Both the position numbers and the translations under genes were made by a program. DNA of 64,000 bases from Carnegiea gigantea. Lineage: Eukaryota; Streptophyta; Magnoliopsida; Caryophyllales; Cactaceae. The DNA lies in contig JAKOGI010002819.1 of assembly GCA_029747015.1 (NCBI GenBank), forward strand, positions 1 to 64,000, written 5' to 3'. The notes below the pieces were generated by a model, which worked only from the letters and a program-made list of their open reading frames with translations, was not told where the DNA came from and searched no databases. This document shows, one piece after another, positions 46,815 through 61,873 of the stretch. The stretch's first letter is position 1. The number at the start of each line of letters is the position of its first letter.

Positions 46815-49800
46815 TGTAACTCCCCCAGCCCCTAATGTTAGAAGTATTACCTTTTTCTTACTTCCTACTTACATTTTGGGAAGAAATGGATAAAGTTTCG
46901 CCTAAAAGTTGGCCATTTCTCAAGCTAAAAGCATTACAATAACCCCTGCATTGAGTAGAAGCATATAGAGCTCTAAAATAAGCTTAACGGCTACACGCCG
47001 GAGTTTACAGCTCTATGGGTCACTCATCCGGAGTACATCAAAACCATGTAGTTCAATAAAAAAGAAGGAAACAAAAGGTACAACTGAACGGTTCACACAT
47101 CCGGAGTACTGGGGTTTACATTCCAAAATGTAACTAACTTTAGCCAAAAAAGGTATCTAACAAATAAGATGGTTGGCTTACTTGGCCACACAGAGCGACT
47201 TGTAAGCAATGTGCATTACATGAACTAGAGTGCTTTGTTTACATACATTTACAACTCTGGTAATACATTATATTACATTATTAATCGCGTAAATCCACTT
47301 CTATAAGTACACATATACGACACCTTTTCAAGCAAAGGTAGACTCTAACTCAGTATAAGTGAATCGACTTCTACCTACCACAATGAGAATCTGGGAAAAA
47401 GGGGAAACAGTAATGGGATGAGCAACCACACGCTCAGTGAGTACTTGTCGACTCCTTAAACCAAAACAGTTGCAGGCAACAATACTAATAATAGTCACAT
47501 ATCACGCATTTATACATTACTCTTATATTCGGCAATCATAGTCCCCAAGAAAGGATTTTCATCCATAAACTTCATACTAGTCACTCAAACTCATTTCTAG
47601 GCCCTCAATAACTAAACTTCCCTAATGATAAAGCATTTAGGAACATAAGCAAGTAAGCAACAAGGATATGCACATTTGAAAACTCAAATATGCAAATTGA
47701 AAACGCGGTGACTCATGTTTTATTCAAAGAATATGCACATTTGAAAACTCATATGCTCGATGCATTACAAGGCCAAAGCCATACTTTATTTGAAATTTCA
47801 TTCAAACTATACTTGGAATCTCATTCGTAAAACATGCACAAGACATGCGCAGGAAGCTTTCTTTCTTTTCTCTGAGAACGCTTTACGTAGCCTCTTAAGG
47901 CTCATGTTGTTTAAAAAGAAATCTCTTTCGTATTGGTCCTCTAATGACCCTTATAAGCTTTTCGAATCTCATTCGAACTAGCCTCTTAATGGCCTTAAAA
48001 TCTTTCGCTTTTCCTGAAATACTTAAAATGGCGAAATGCAGACTATTTTTCTTACTTATTGGGAAAATACTCTTAATATAAGATCATCATAATGCGTTGG
48101 TTGGGGTGAGATCCATTCTTAACCCCTAGTGAGACTATCCTCACTCATAAGCTCTTACTCCCGGGATGGCAACGTAAATGGACCTACACCCTCGTCCCAC
48201 TACTGGGACTTACTCCATTGGCTAGGGATTCCCCTGTTCTAGCAGGTTCACTCCCATCTTACATATGTCCCTAAGCACGTTATCTTAGCCAAATTAAAGC
48301 GTATGGCCATGGCGGCTAATAAGTTTGCTATCTCTCATGGTGAAATTATTTGTCATACAACTCACTCCTTTTTAAAGTTCTTTATGCCTTAAAAACTACA
48401 TTCGCATAGTTAAAAATAGGCCGTCGTTCTCTAACAGTTGCGGCTACCTTTATTTTCAACCACGAAAAACATTCTTTTTCAAAACCTCACACTCACACAC
48501 ATGATAAAGCTTAATGACATGGAGGGAAAGGGGTTCACATATAACACATTCCAAACACTTCATAATTCAACTTGAAAACCTCTTAAAATCATAATGAATT
48601 TGCTAACTCGCAAATCAAAACTCAGTCAAAACTCAAAGTACTTAGCTTGCTTAAAATTCAAGCAAGGTTTCGTATTAGACATCTTCAGTTGCCCATCTTC
48701 GGTTCATTTAAATTCTTTCCAAACTCAAAGAAAGGGATATAATCAAACTAAAGTTTTAAAACGTTTTGGAACTTACTACTGGCTTGCTATTTAATTTCCT
48801 AGACCTGTTGACTATTCAGTTGAGTCACTCACTGAGTAGTTCGACGATTTAGGATCTTTTTAGGCTAGAAACATTTTAACAAATTAATAGGCAACTAGTG
48901 AGCATTTATAAACATTTGAATTTAAGGAAACACACTTTAACGACCCCTTTTAAAGATTTCTAAAGTTCACAAACTATTCACATAGCATCACTTAAACAAC
49001 ATCAAGAGGGAAGTGGCTCACAAGTAGCATGTTCGCAACACTTCGTAGGAACAGTTTAGCAGAATCAATCTAATAATTCTATATACCTCGCAATCCACAC
49101 GATTGTGGTCAATAACAAACCCAGGCTTTCTCCTCACACAACAACGACCACAAGAACATCGAATCACTCAACAGTTTCACCTCAAGCCATCCAACTACCA
49201 AGCTCGGTTCAATATTGCCATAAATGAATCAATAGTGCATGAAACCATTATACACAAGTGTAACTTTCATGCTAATAGCCAAAAATAGAGTTTAAATGCA
49301 TCCAATCTGATATAATAATGACATTTAAAAATAATTCAACTCGGTCTACAATTCCTCAAACCATCCGGTTAGCGACCACAGGGTGTAACACTCACATGTA
49401 GCCTCCCAAACAGATTTTAGGCATGATAAACTAATTCAATGACAACATTAAGGCAACATTCTGCCTGTTTCACTAATCTCTAAGCAGAACGGTTAGCAAA
49501 CCCACGCATCACTCAACACTCAAGAATCCTAAAATCAGCATTATTACCATAATTACTCAAATTCGCACTAATTTCTGCCAATTACTGACTCCTAACTCAG
49601 ATTGTAACATGCATTAACTAAAATCAGTAAAATTCTTTTGAAATTACTAATAGTCTAGGAGGAGAGAAACACCCCCCTCGAATCCATACTGAAGGACCTA
49701 ACTCGTGGGTTAATTGGGTTATTTCAGGCTGGGTTCGAGTCTCATGTGGTACGGTCATGGTGGTGGTGCTGGGATTCAAACCCCTAACTTTCGAACCCTC

Positions 49801-50474
49801 ATCCTTGTGGCTTTTGGTGGTCGTCGGACCCAGGCCCACCGGAGACACCTCGCCGTCGGCGCCTTACTTTCGTCCCACCGGCGCCAACTGTGCTCCCTCG
49901 AAATCCCTCTCGTGGTTCCTCTCTATCACTCGATCTTTCTCTCTAATTTCCGCCTGCCAGGGCCGTCACGGATAGGAAGTGATAGCCAGCCATACTGGTG
50001 GCGGCACCGCCGCTCCCTTCTCTCTCTCTCTCTCCTACTTCGCTTTTTTACTCTTTTTCTTTTTTTTTGGGGGTTGAAACTTGCCCATCAACTACAATCT
50101 TTAGTCCAATCACGTAGCTCTTATTCTAAACCTAGATCATTAATATAATCATCCGCCGATTACTCGTTCCCGAATATATCATGGTTCGATTTAATAAACA
50201 ATGAAACTAATTCTAAGGTTGACAATCTAGTCACATTCGGGAATCTACTCGATTTAGCAATCGATAATAATTCTTATTAACTCTCATTAAAAGTCACCGA
50301 AAATTTTTCAAGACTAATACTGATAGTAATAGCAACGATAATATTCTTTTTAATAAAACTATCGCTCACATAAGCACATCGATAATAACTAATATCGTTA
50401 CTAAAATACGATTTTATAACGTAAAAAGGCACGACAGCCAATGTAACGTAAAAATAAAGAGTGCGGGCGTTACA
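46815..50474 (-). repeat. LARD LTR copy 7
   Basis: This 3660-bp LTR has a local template-switch patch at about 47666-47685 and an 18-bp deletion near 48197. It shares with LTR 8 a 1-bp loss (CACACTTTAACG) and GAGCATT in the same region. Confidence 0.9.
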
Positions 50475-52534
50475 TTCTTCCCCCTTAAAAGAATTTCGTA
50501 CTCGAAATTCTAAAGCTAAAAGTTCATGCAAACACAAGATGCATACACACAGCCTATGACCAACATGATATGATTCCAAAAGGTTTCATTTAGAAATCCA
50601 CTATATCTTTTTAATCAAAAGAAAAAGGCTTATGGCATCCAGTCTCCTTGTCACCAATCCTCTTCAAGCGTCTACTCACTCTATTTAGGCGCTAAGGGCA
50701 AATGCATAGAAGTGGGAAAGATGAGTTGGCATGGAAAACCCTATTAAGCTCGTTTTAAAAAGGAACATAGATTTTCAATTATCTAGACTCAATTTGCATA
50801 GTAAACAACAACTCTATGTATATGCATCGTTGTGAATTGAAATCTAAATGTAGGACGATTGGGCAGTGATAACTCAAGGTCATACACAAGTAGTCTCATT
50901 CTAAAACCTAAATTCAGTCGCTCTTAGGATCGAAACAGTCAACCTAGAGACTCCTATAACACATTAGGGTGACAAGGACATCATATGCCACAACATAGCA
51001 TCACTTAAGCACCATGGGGTCGCATAGAATCAGTAATTAAGCATTCTCAAGCCTAGGAATCATAAGCAACATGAAACCATCTAATACGCAAATAACAAGC
51101 AATTTACAAATGAGAAGCATATGCAACTGACATTCCTATGTTCACACATCAATCACAACTAACTTTTAGGCCTTTCATTCATGGGAACTTAGACAGGACA
51201 TGTCAAAGTCATATAAAGGGGGTTTAACTTCATCAGATTCACTCAAAACATGAAGATATTAAATCAATCTAAGGCTAAATCAATTAACTAGCAACCTACC
51301 ACATCACACTAACGTAGCAGAGGCATCATAATAGGTCATATTGACGTCGATGGAACTTGAAGTAGCACTCGGAATCATATTGATATCACATAGAGTCCAT
51401 AATAGAGGACTGAAGATCAAGAATCACGAATAGCATGTACTAGCATAACATATCGATAGGTACAACTAGAGAAGAAAAAGCTAAGGCAAGAATGTAAGTT
51501 GACGGTTTTGATGGTGGAGAGACTTTCCCTAAGGTCCTTCCTTGGAACTGAGCGCTTCCTAGGTCATAGATTCATACGAGTGGAGGGTTATGCTCACAGA
51601 CGAATCCTGCGGCCTGTGGGTCATGGGCCCACTATGCTTCTGCTGTGCTACTTTGGTCAATATAGAATACAAGGGCAATATTCGAATGCAAGTTCTTATG
51701 GTCGCTGTATCGTACTTTTAATACGTGCGTATGCGGTTATTCAGCTACAACATGGAATCATCGAATTCACGGAATGCAAATAATGAGCCAGAGGTCATGC
51801 CGTACCATGAATTACAAAACTTAAATCATCTGGATAATCAAGTCATATCAAGTAATGAATGTATCTTGGCATGCAGGTATTACATACATCTAGTTGCACA
51901 TAGAAACTTATGTTCAGAGAATGGCTCGAGCCTAATTGTAATGTAAATGCAAGTCCTCTAACGTAACTGTAAGGCCTAACTACGGAATTACAAAGGTCAT
52001 TTATACGAAAGAAAAACCTTAACTCACTATTTGTGATGGATCTTAACTCTCGAAGTTTCTAGGTTTTAAGAAAGAGAATAGCTTAACTACTTCTAACTCT
52101 TCCTCTACCAACCATTCAGTACGTCTATTCATTCCATTATGGGGCCTGAGAAGCAAATCATACCTGAGGGGCAAAAATGAGCTCAGAGTTAAGACTTATC
52201 AAAATATTTCAATTTAAATCAAGCATGCTTTAAGCTTCCGATTAAATCACCAAAGTGCATATACGAAATAACCATTATTGAGCCAACACTTAGCTCATTT
52301 ACGAGAATACAAGTCATCCAGCCTATGCTCTAGTGAATCACTCATTTATCCTTTCAATGAGCTCACTCAACCCGTACATAGCTAGCCAAATGCACCAACA
52401 TTCACACAAAAACCACATTTGCACACAAAAGCAACCATATATCACATTATCATGAACGTGTTCCTAGATAACTATATAAAATGCAACACTCAGGTCGTGA
52501 CCTGTGGCCGCAGGAACTTGCTCTGATACCATCT
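50475..52534 (-). mobile_element. LARD internal domain copy 7
   Basis: This 2060-bp non-coding domain has PBS complement at 52520-52531. It shares a cluster of variants with copy 8 (AAGTCCTCTAACGTAACTG, about 51951-51969) not seen in the other copies. Confidence 0.87.
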
Positions 52535-55500
52535 TGTAACTCCCCCAGCCTCTAATGTTAGAAGTATTACCTTTTTCTTACTTCCTACTTACATTTTGGG
52601 GCGAAACGGATAAATTTTCGCCTGAAAGCTGAACATTTCTCAAGCTAAAAGCTTTACAATAAACCCCTGCATTGAATGGAAGCATATAGAACTCCAAAAT
52701 AAGCTCAACGGCTATGCGCTGGAGTTTGCAGCTCTATGGGTCACTCACCCGGAGTACACCAAAACCATATAGTTCAATAAAAAAGAAGGAAATAAAAGGT
52801 ACAACTCAACGGTTCACACATCCGGAGTACTGGGGTTAACATTCCAAAATGTAACTAACTTTTGCCAAAAAAGGTATCTGGCAAATAAGATGGCTGGCTT
52901 ACATGGCCACACAGAGCGACTTGTAAGCAATGCGCATTACATGAACTAGAGTGCTTTGTTTACATACATTTACAACTCTGGTAATACATTATATTACATT
53001 ATTAATCACGTAAATCCACTTCTATAAGTGCACATATATGACACCTTTTCAAGCAAAGGTAGACTCTAACTCAGCATAAGTGAATCGACCTCTGCCTACC
53101 ATAATGAAAACCTGGGAAAAAGGGGAAATAGTAATGGGATGAGTGACCACACGCTCAGTGAGTACTTCCCGACTCCTTAAACCAAAACAGTTGCAGGCAA
53201 TAATACCAATAATAGTCACATATCACGCATTTATACATTACTCTCATATTCGGCAATCATAGCCCCCAAGAAAGGATTATCACCCATAAACTTCATACTA
53301 GTCACTCAAACTCATTTCTAGGCCCTTAATAACTAAACTTCCCTAATGATAAAGTATTTAGGAATATAAGTAAGTAAGCAACAAGGATAGAGTAAAAGTG
53401 CTCTCAAATACTCAAATTGAAAACGCGGTGACCCATGTTTTATTGAAAGAATATGCACATTTGAAAACTCATATGCTCGATGCATTACAAGGCTAAAGCC
53501 ATACTTTATTTGAAATTTCATTTAAGCTATACTTGGAATCTCGTTCATAAAACATGCACAGGACATGCAAAGAAAGCTTTCTTTCTTTTTGTTGAAAGCG
53601 ATTTACCTAGCCTCTTAAGGCTCATGTTGTTTAAAAAGAAATTTCTTTCGTGTTGGTCCTCTAATGACCCTTATACGCTTTTCAAATCTTATTCGAACTG
53701 GCCTCTTAATGGCGCTTGAAACCTTTCTTTTTTCCTGAAATACTTAGAATGGCGAAATGCTGACTATTTTTCTTACTTATTGGGAAAATACTCTTGATAT
53801 AAGATCATCATAATGTGCTGGTTAAGGCGAGATCTATTCTCAACCCCTAGTGAGACTACCCTACCTCATAAGCTCTTACTCCTGGGATGGTAACATAAAT
53901 AGACCTACACCCTCGTCAGGGTCTTCTAGGGTCTCCCACTACTGGGACTTACTCCTTAGGCTAGGGATTCCCCTGTTCTAGCAGGTTCACTCCCATCTTA
54001 TATGTATCCCTAAGCACGTTATCTTAGCCAAATTAAAGCGTATGGCCATGGCAGATAATAAGTTTGCTATCTCTCACGGTGAAATCATTTATCATACAAC
54101 TCACTCCTTTTTAAAATTCTTTATGCCTTAAAAACTACATTCGTATAGTTAAAAATAGGCCGTTGTTTGCTAACAATTGCGACTACCTTTATTTTCAACC
54201 ATGAAAAACATTCTTTTTCAAAACCTCTCCCTCACGCACATGATAAAGCTTAATGACAAGGAGGGAGAGGGGTTCACATGTAACACATTCCAAACACTTC
54301 ATAATTCAACTTGAAAACCTCTTAAAATCATAATGAATTTACTGACTCGCAAATTAAAACTCAGTCAAAACTTAAAGTACTTAGCTCGCTTATAATTCAA
54401 GCAAGGTTTCGTATTAGACATCTTCAGTTGCCCATTTTCGATTCATTTAAATTCTTTCCAAGCTCAAAGAAAGGGACATAATCAAACTAAAGTTTAAAAC
54501 ATTTTGAAACTTGCTACTGGCTTGCTATTTAATTTCCTAGACCTATCGACTATTCAGTTGAGTCACTCACTGAGTAGTTCGACGATTTAGGATCTTTTTA
54601 GGCTAGAAACAACTTAACAAATTAATAGGCAACTGGTGAGCATTTATAAATACTTGAATTTAAGGAAACACACTTTAACGACCCCTTTTAAAGATTTCTA
54701 AAGTTCACAAACCATTCACATAGGATCACTTAAACAACATCAAGAGGAAAGTGGCTCACAAGTAGCATGTTCGTAACACTTTGTAGGAACAGTTTCAGCA
54801 GAATCAATCTAATAATTCCATATACCTCATAATCCACATGATTGTGGTCAACAACAAACTCAGGCCCCCTCCTCACACAACAACAACCACAAGAACATCG
54901 AATCACTCAACAATTTCACCTCAAGCTATCCAACTACCAAGCTCGGTTCAAAATTGCCATAAATGAATCAATAGTACATGAAACCATTATACACAAGTGT
55001 AACTTTCATGCTAATAGGCAAAAATAGAGTCTAAATGTATCCAATTTGATCTAATGATGACATTTAAAAATAATTCAACTCGGTCTACAATTCCTCAAAC
55101 CATCCGGTTAGCGACCATAGGGTGTAACACTCACATGTAGCCCCCCAAATAGATTTTAGGCATGATAAACTAATTCAATAACAACATTAAGGCAGCATTC
55201 TGCCTGTTTCACTAATCTCTAAGCAAAACGGTTAGCAAAACTACGCATCACTCAACATTTAAGAATCCCGAAATCAGCATTGTTGCCATAATTAGTCAAA
55301 TTCGCTCTAATTTCTCCTAATCACGGACTCCTAACTCAGATTGTAACATGCATTAGCTAAAATCAGTAAAATTCTTTTGAAATTACTAATAGTTTAGGAG
55401 GAGAGAGACACACACCTCGAATCCATGCTAGAGGACCCAACTCGTGGGTTAATTGGGTAACTTCAGGCTGAGTTCGAGTCTCATGTGCTACGATCATGGT

Positions 55501-56213
55501 GGTGGTGCTGAGGATTCAAACCCCTAACTTTCGAACCCTCATCCTCGTGGCTTTTGGTGGTTGCCGGACCCAGGCCCACCAGAAACAGCTCGCCGTCGGC
55601 GCCTGGCCGTCGTCCCATCGGCGTCAACTGTGTTGCCCCGATGTCCCTCTCGCGGTTCCTCTCTATCACTCGATCTCTCTCTCTATTTTCGGCCTGCCAG
55701 GGCCGTCACGGATAGGAAGCGATGGCCAGCCATACTGGTGGCGGCACCGCCGCTCCCTCCTCTCTCTCTCTCTCCCTCTCCTGCTTCCCTTATTTTCTTT
55801 TTTTTGGGGGGGTTGAAACTTGCACATCAACTACGATCTTTAGTCCAATCACGTAGCTTTTATTCTAAACCCAGATCATTAATATAATCGTCCGCCGATT
55901 ACTCGTTCCCGAATATATCATGGTTCGGTTTAAGAAACAACGAAACTAATTTTAAGGTTGACAATCTGGTCGCATTTGGGAATCTACTCGATTTAGTAAT
56001 CGATAATAATTCTTATTAACGCTCATTAAAAGGCATCGAAAAATTTTCAAGACTAATAATGATAGTAATAGCAACGATAATATTCTTTTTAATAAAATTA
56101 TCGCTCACATAAGCACATCGATAATAACTCATATCGTTACTAAAATACGATTTTATAACGTAAAAAGGAATGACAACCAACGTAACGGAAAGATAAAGAC
56201 TGCGAGTGTTACA
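52535..56213 (-). repeat. LARD LTR copy 8
   Basis: This complete 3679-bp LTR differs from LTR 9 at about 28 of the first 425 positions by hand count. It carries a 62-codon sense frame at 55481-55669. Confidence 0.9.
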
Positions 56214-58275
56214 TTCTTCCCCCTTAAAAGAATTTCGTACTCGAAATTCTAAAGCTCACAGTTCATGCAAACACAAGATGCATACACACAGCCCATGATC
56301 AACATAATAGGATTCCAAAAGGTTTCATTTAGAAATCCACTATATCTTCTTAATCGAAAGAAAGGCGCTTATGGTATCCAGTCTCCTCCTCAGCAATCCT
56401 CTTCAAGCATCTACTCACTCTACTTAGATGCCAAGCACAAACGCATAGAAGAGGGGCAGATGAGTTAGCGTGGAAAACCATATTAAGCTCGTTTTAAAAA
56501 GGAACATAGATTTTCAATTACCTAGACTCAATTTGCATAGTAAACGACAACTCTATGTATATGCATCGTTGTGAATTAAAATCTAAAGGTAAGACGATTG
56601 AGCAGTGATACTTCAAGGTCATATACAAGTAGTCTCGTTCTAAAACCTGAATTCAGACACTCCTAGGATTGAAACAATTAACATGGGGACTCCTATAACA
56701 CATTAGAGTAACAAGGACATCATATGGCACAACATAGCATCACTTAAACACCATGGCATCACATAGAATCAGTAATTAAGCATTCTCAAGCCTAGGAATC
56801 ATAAGCAACATGAAACCATCTAATACGTATATAACAAGCAATTTACAAAAGAGAAGCATATGCAACTGATATTCCTATGTTCACACATCAATCATAACTA
56901 ACTTTTAGGCCTTTCATTCATGGGAACTTATAGGACATGTCAAAGCCATATAAAGGCGGTTTAACTTCATCAGATTCACTCAAAACATGAAGATATTAAA
57001 TCAATCTAAGGTTAAATAAATTAACTAGCAAGCTACCACATCACACTAACGTAGCAGAGGCATCATAATAGGTCATATTGACATCGATGGAACTTGAAGT
57101 AGCACTTGGAATCACATTGATATCAGGTAGAGCCCACAATAGAGCACTGAAGATCATGAATCAAGAATAGCATGAACTAGCATAACATATCGATAGGTAT
57201 AACTTGAGAAGAAAATGCTAAGGCAAGAATGTAAGTTGATGGTTTTGATGGTGGGGAGACTTTCCTTAAGGTCCTTCCTTGGAACTGAGTGCCTCCTAGG
57301 TCATAGATTCATACGAGTGAAGGGTTATCCTCATAGACGAATCCTGGGGCCTGTGGGTCATGGGCCCACTACGCTTCTGCTGTGCTACTCTGGTCAATAT
57401 AGAATACAAGGGCAATATTCGAATGCAAGTTCCTATGGTCGCTGTATCGTACTTTTAATACGTGCGTATGCGGTTATTCAGCTATAACATGGAATCATCG
57501 AATTCACGGAATGCAAATAACGAGCCAGAGGTCATGCCGTACCATGAATTACAAAACGTAAATCATCTGGATAATCAAGTCACATCAAGTAATGAATGTA
57601 TCTTGGCATGCAGGTATTACATACATCTAGTTACACATAGAAACTTATGTTCAGAGAACGGCTCGAGCCTAATTGTAATGTAAATGTAAGTCCTCTAACG
57701 TAACTGTAAGGCCTAACTACGGAATTACAAAGGTCGTTTATATGAAAGAAAAACCTTAACTCACTATTTGTGATGGATCTTAACTCTCGAAGTTTCTAGG
57801 TTTTAAGAAAGAGAATAGCTTAACTACTTCTAACTCTTTCTCTACCAACCACTGAGTACGTCTATTCATTCCATTATGGGGCTTGAGAAGTAAATCATAC
57901 TTGAGGGGCAAAAATGAGCTCAGAGTTAAGAGTTATCAAAATATTTCAATTTAAATCAAGCATGCTTTAAACTTTCGATTAAATCACCAAAGTGCATATA
58001 CGAAATAACCATTAATTATTGAGCCAACACCTAGCTCACTTACGAGAATACAGGTCATTCAGCCTATGCTCTAGTGAATCGCTCATTCATCCCGTCAATG
58101 AGCTCACTCAGGCCGCACATAGGTAGCCAAATGCACCAACATGCACACAAAAACCACATTTGCACACAAAAGCAACCATGTATCACATTATCATGAATGT
58201 GTTCCTAGATAACTATATAAAATGCAACACTCAGGTCGTGACCTGCGGTCGCAAGACCTTGCTCTGATACCATCT
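56214..58275 (-). mobile_element. LARD internal domain copy 8
   Basis: This 2062-bp non-coding domain has PBS complement at 58261-58272. Closest visible relative is internal copy 7 next door. Confidence 0.87.
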
Positions 58276-61200
58276 TGTAACTCCCCCAGCCCCTAATGTT
58301 AGAAGTATTACCTTTTTCTTACTTCCTACTTGCATTTTGTGGCGAAACGGATAAAGTTTCGCCTAAAAGCTGACCATTTCTCAAGCTAAAAGCTTTACAA
58401 TAAACCCCTGCATTGAATAGAAGCATATAGAACTCTAAAATAAGCTCAACGGCTATACGCTGGAGTTTACAGCTCCATGGGTCACTCACCTGGAGTACAG
58501 CAAAACCATATAGTTCAATAAAAAAGTAGGAAATAAAAGGCATAACTATACGGTTCACACATCCGGAGTACTGGGGTTAACATTCCAAAATGTAACTAAC
58601 TTCAGCCAAAAAAGGTATCTGGCAAATAAGATGGTTGGCTTGCTTAGCCACGCAGAGGGACTTGTAAGCAATGTGCATGACATGAACTAGAGTGCTTTGT
58701 TTACATACATTTACAACTCTGGTAATACATTATATTACATTATTAATCACGTAAATCCACTTCTACAAGTGCACATATATGACACCTTTTCAAGCAAAGG
58801 TAGACTCTAACTCAGCCTAAGTGAATTGACCTCTACCGACCATAATGAAAACCTAGGAAAAAGGGGAAATATTAATGGGATGAGCAACCACACACTCAGT
58901 GAGTACTTCCCGACTCCATAAACCAAAACAGTTGCAGACAATAATACCAAGAATAGTCACATATCACGCATTTATACATTACTCTCATATTCGGCAATCA
59001 TAGGCCCCAAGAAAGGATTATCAACCATAAACTTCAAACTAGTCACTCAAACTCATTTCTAGGCCCTTAATAACTAAACTTCCCTAATGACAAAGCATTT
59101 AGGAACATAAGCAAGTAAACAACAAGGATAGAGTAAAGGTGCTCTCAAATACTCAAATTGAAAATGCGGTGACTCGTGTTTCATTCAAAGAATATGCACA
59201 TTTGAAAACTCATATGCTCGATGCATTACAAGGCTAAAGCCATACTTTATTTAAAATTTCACTCAAGCTATACTTGGAATCTCGTTTGTAAAACATACAC
59301 CGGATATGCACAGGAAGCTTTCTTTCTTTTTCTTGAAATCGCTTTACTTAGCCTCTTAAGGCTCATGTTGTTTAAAAAGTAATCTCTTTCGTATTGGTCC
59401 TCTAATGACCCTTATAAGCTTTTCGAATCTTGATACTCTTGATATAAGATCATCATAATGTGCTGGTTGGGGTGAGATTTATTCTCAACCCCTAGTGAGA
59501 CTATCCTCACTCATAAGCTCTTACTCCCAGGATGGCAACATAAATGGACCTACACCCTCGTCAGGGTCTTCTAGGGTCTCCCACTACTGGGACTTACTCC
59601 TTAGGCTAGGGATTCCCTTGTTCTAGCAGGTTCACTCCCATGTTACACATATCCCTAAGCACGTTATCTTAGCCAAATTAAAGCGTATGGCCATGGCGGC
59701 TAATAAGTTTGCTATCTCTCACGGTGAAATCATTTATCATACAGCTCACTCCTTTTTAAAGTTCTTTATGCCTTAAAAACTACATTCGTATAGTTAAAAA
59801 TAGGCCGTAGTTCGCTAAAAGTTGCGGCTACCTTCATTTTCAACCATGAAAAACATTCTTTTTCAAAACCTCTCTCTCACACACATGATAAAGCTTAATG
59901 ACATGGAGGGGGAGGGGTTCACATGTAACACATTCCAAACACTTCATAATTCAGCTTGAAAACCTCTTAAAATCATAATGAATTTGCTAACTCGTAAATC
60001 AAAACTCAGTCAAAACTTAAAGCACTTAGCTCGCTTATAATTCAAGCAAGGTTTCGTATTAGACAACTTCAGTTGCCCAATTTCAATTCATTTAAATTCT
60101 TTCCAAACTCAAAGAAAGGGACATAATCAAACTAAAGTTTTAAAACGCTTGGGAACTTACTACTGGCTTGCTATTTAATTTCCTAGATCTGTCGACCATT
60201 CAGTTGAGTCACTCACTGAGTAGCTCGACGATTTAGGATCTTTTAGTCTATAAACATCTTAACAAAATTAACAGGCAACTGGTGAACACTTATAAATATT
60301 TGAATTTAAGGAAACACACTTTTAACAACCCATTTTAAAGATTTCTAAAGTTCACAAACCATTCATATAGCATCACTTAAACAACATCAAGAGGGAAGTG
60401 GCTCGCAAGTAGCACGTTCGTAACACTTCGTAGGAACAGTTTCAGCAGAATCAATCTAATAATTCCATATACCTCACAATCCACACGATTGTGGTCAATA
60501 ACAAACCCAGGCTCCCTCTTCACACAACAACGACCACAAGAACATCGAATCACTCAACAGTTTCACCTCAAGCCATCCAACTACCAAGCTCGGTTCAATA
60601 TTGCCATAAATGAATCAATAGTACATGAAACCATTATACACAAGTGTAACTTTCAAGCTAATAGCCAAAAACAAAGTTTAAATGTATCCAATCTGATCTA
60701 ATAATGACATTTAAAAATAATTCAACTCGGTCCACAATTCCTCAAACCATCCGGTTAGCGACCACAGGGTGTAACTCTCACATGTAGCCTCCCAAATAGG
60801 TTTTAGGCATGATAAACTAATTCAATAACAACATTAAGGCAACATTCTTCCTGTTTCACTAATCTCTAAGCAGAACGGTTAGTAAAACCACGCATCACTC
60901 AACATTCAAGAATCCCGAAATCAGCATTATTACCATAATTACTCAAATTTGCTCTAATTTCTCCTAATCACTGACTCCTAACTCAGATTGTAACATGCAT
61001 TAACTAAAATCAGTAAAATTCTTTTGAAATTACTAATAGTCTAGGAGGAGAGAAACACACACCTCGAATCCATGCTAAAGGACACAACGCGTGGGTTAAT
61101 CGGGTAACTTCAGGTTGAGTTCGAGTCTCATGTGCTACGGCCATGGTGGTAGTGCTAAGGATTCAAACCCCTAACTTTCGAACCCTCATCCTTGTGGCTT

Positions 61201-61873
61201 TTGGTGGTTGCCAGACCCAGGCCCACCGGAAACACCTCGCCGTCGGTGCCTGGCCGTCGTCCCACCAGCGTCAACTGTGTTGCCTCGATGTCCCTCTTGC
61301 GGTTCCTCTCTATCACTCGATCTCTCTCTCTCTCTATTTTTGGCCTGCTAGGGCCGTCATGGATAGAAAACGATGGCCAGCCATACTGGCGGCGGCACCG
61401 CCGCTCCCTTCTCTCTCTCTCTCTCTCTCTCCTGCTTCCCTTTTTTACTCTTTTTCTTTTTTGTTTTTGGGGTTGAAACTTGCACATCAACTACAATCTT
61501 TAGTCCAATCATGTAGCTCTTATTCTAACCCCAGATCATTAAGATAATCGTCCGCCGATTACTCGTTTTCGAATATATCATGGTTCGGTTTAATAAACAA
61601 CGAAACTAATTCTAAGGTTGACAATCTAGTCGCATTTGGAAATCTACTCGATTTAGTAATCGATAATAATTCTTATTAACGCTCATTAAAAGTCATCGAA
61701 AAATTTTTAAGACTAATAATGATAGTAATAGCAACGATAATATTCTTTTTAATAAAATTATCGCTTACCTTAGCACATCGATAATAACTCATATCGTTAC
61801 TAAAATACGATTTTATAACGTAAAAAGGCATGACAGCCAACGTAACGTAAAAATAAAGAGTGCGAGTGTTACA
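58276..61873 (-). repeat. LARD LTR copy 9, with 97-bp deletion
   Basis: This 3598-bp LTR lacks the block corresponding to 42236-42332 of LTR 6. The junction is near 59433 with one added G. Both ends are intact. Confidence 0.9.
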
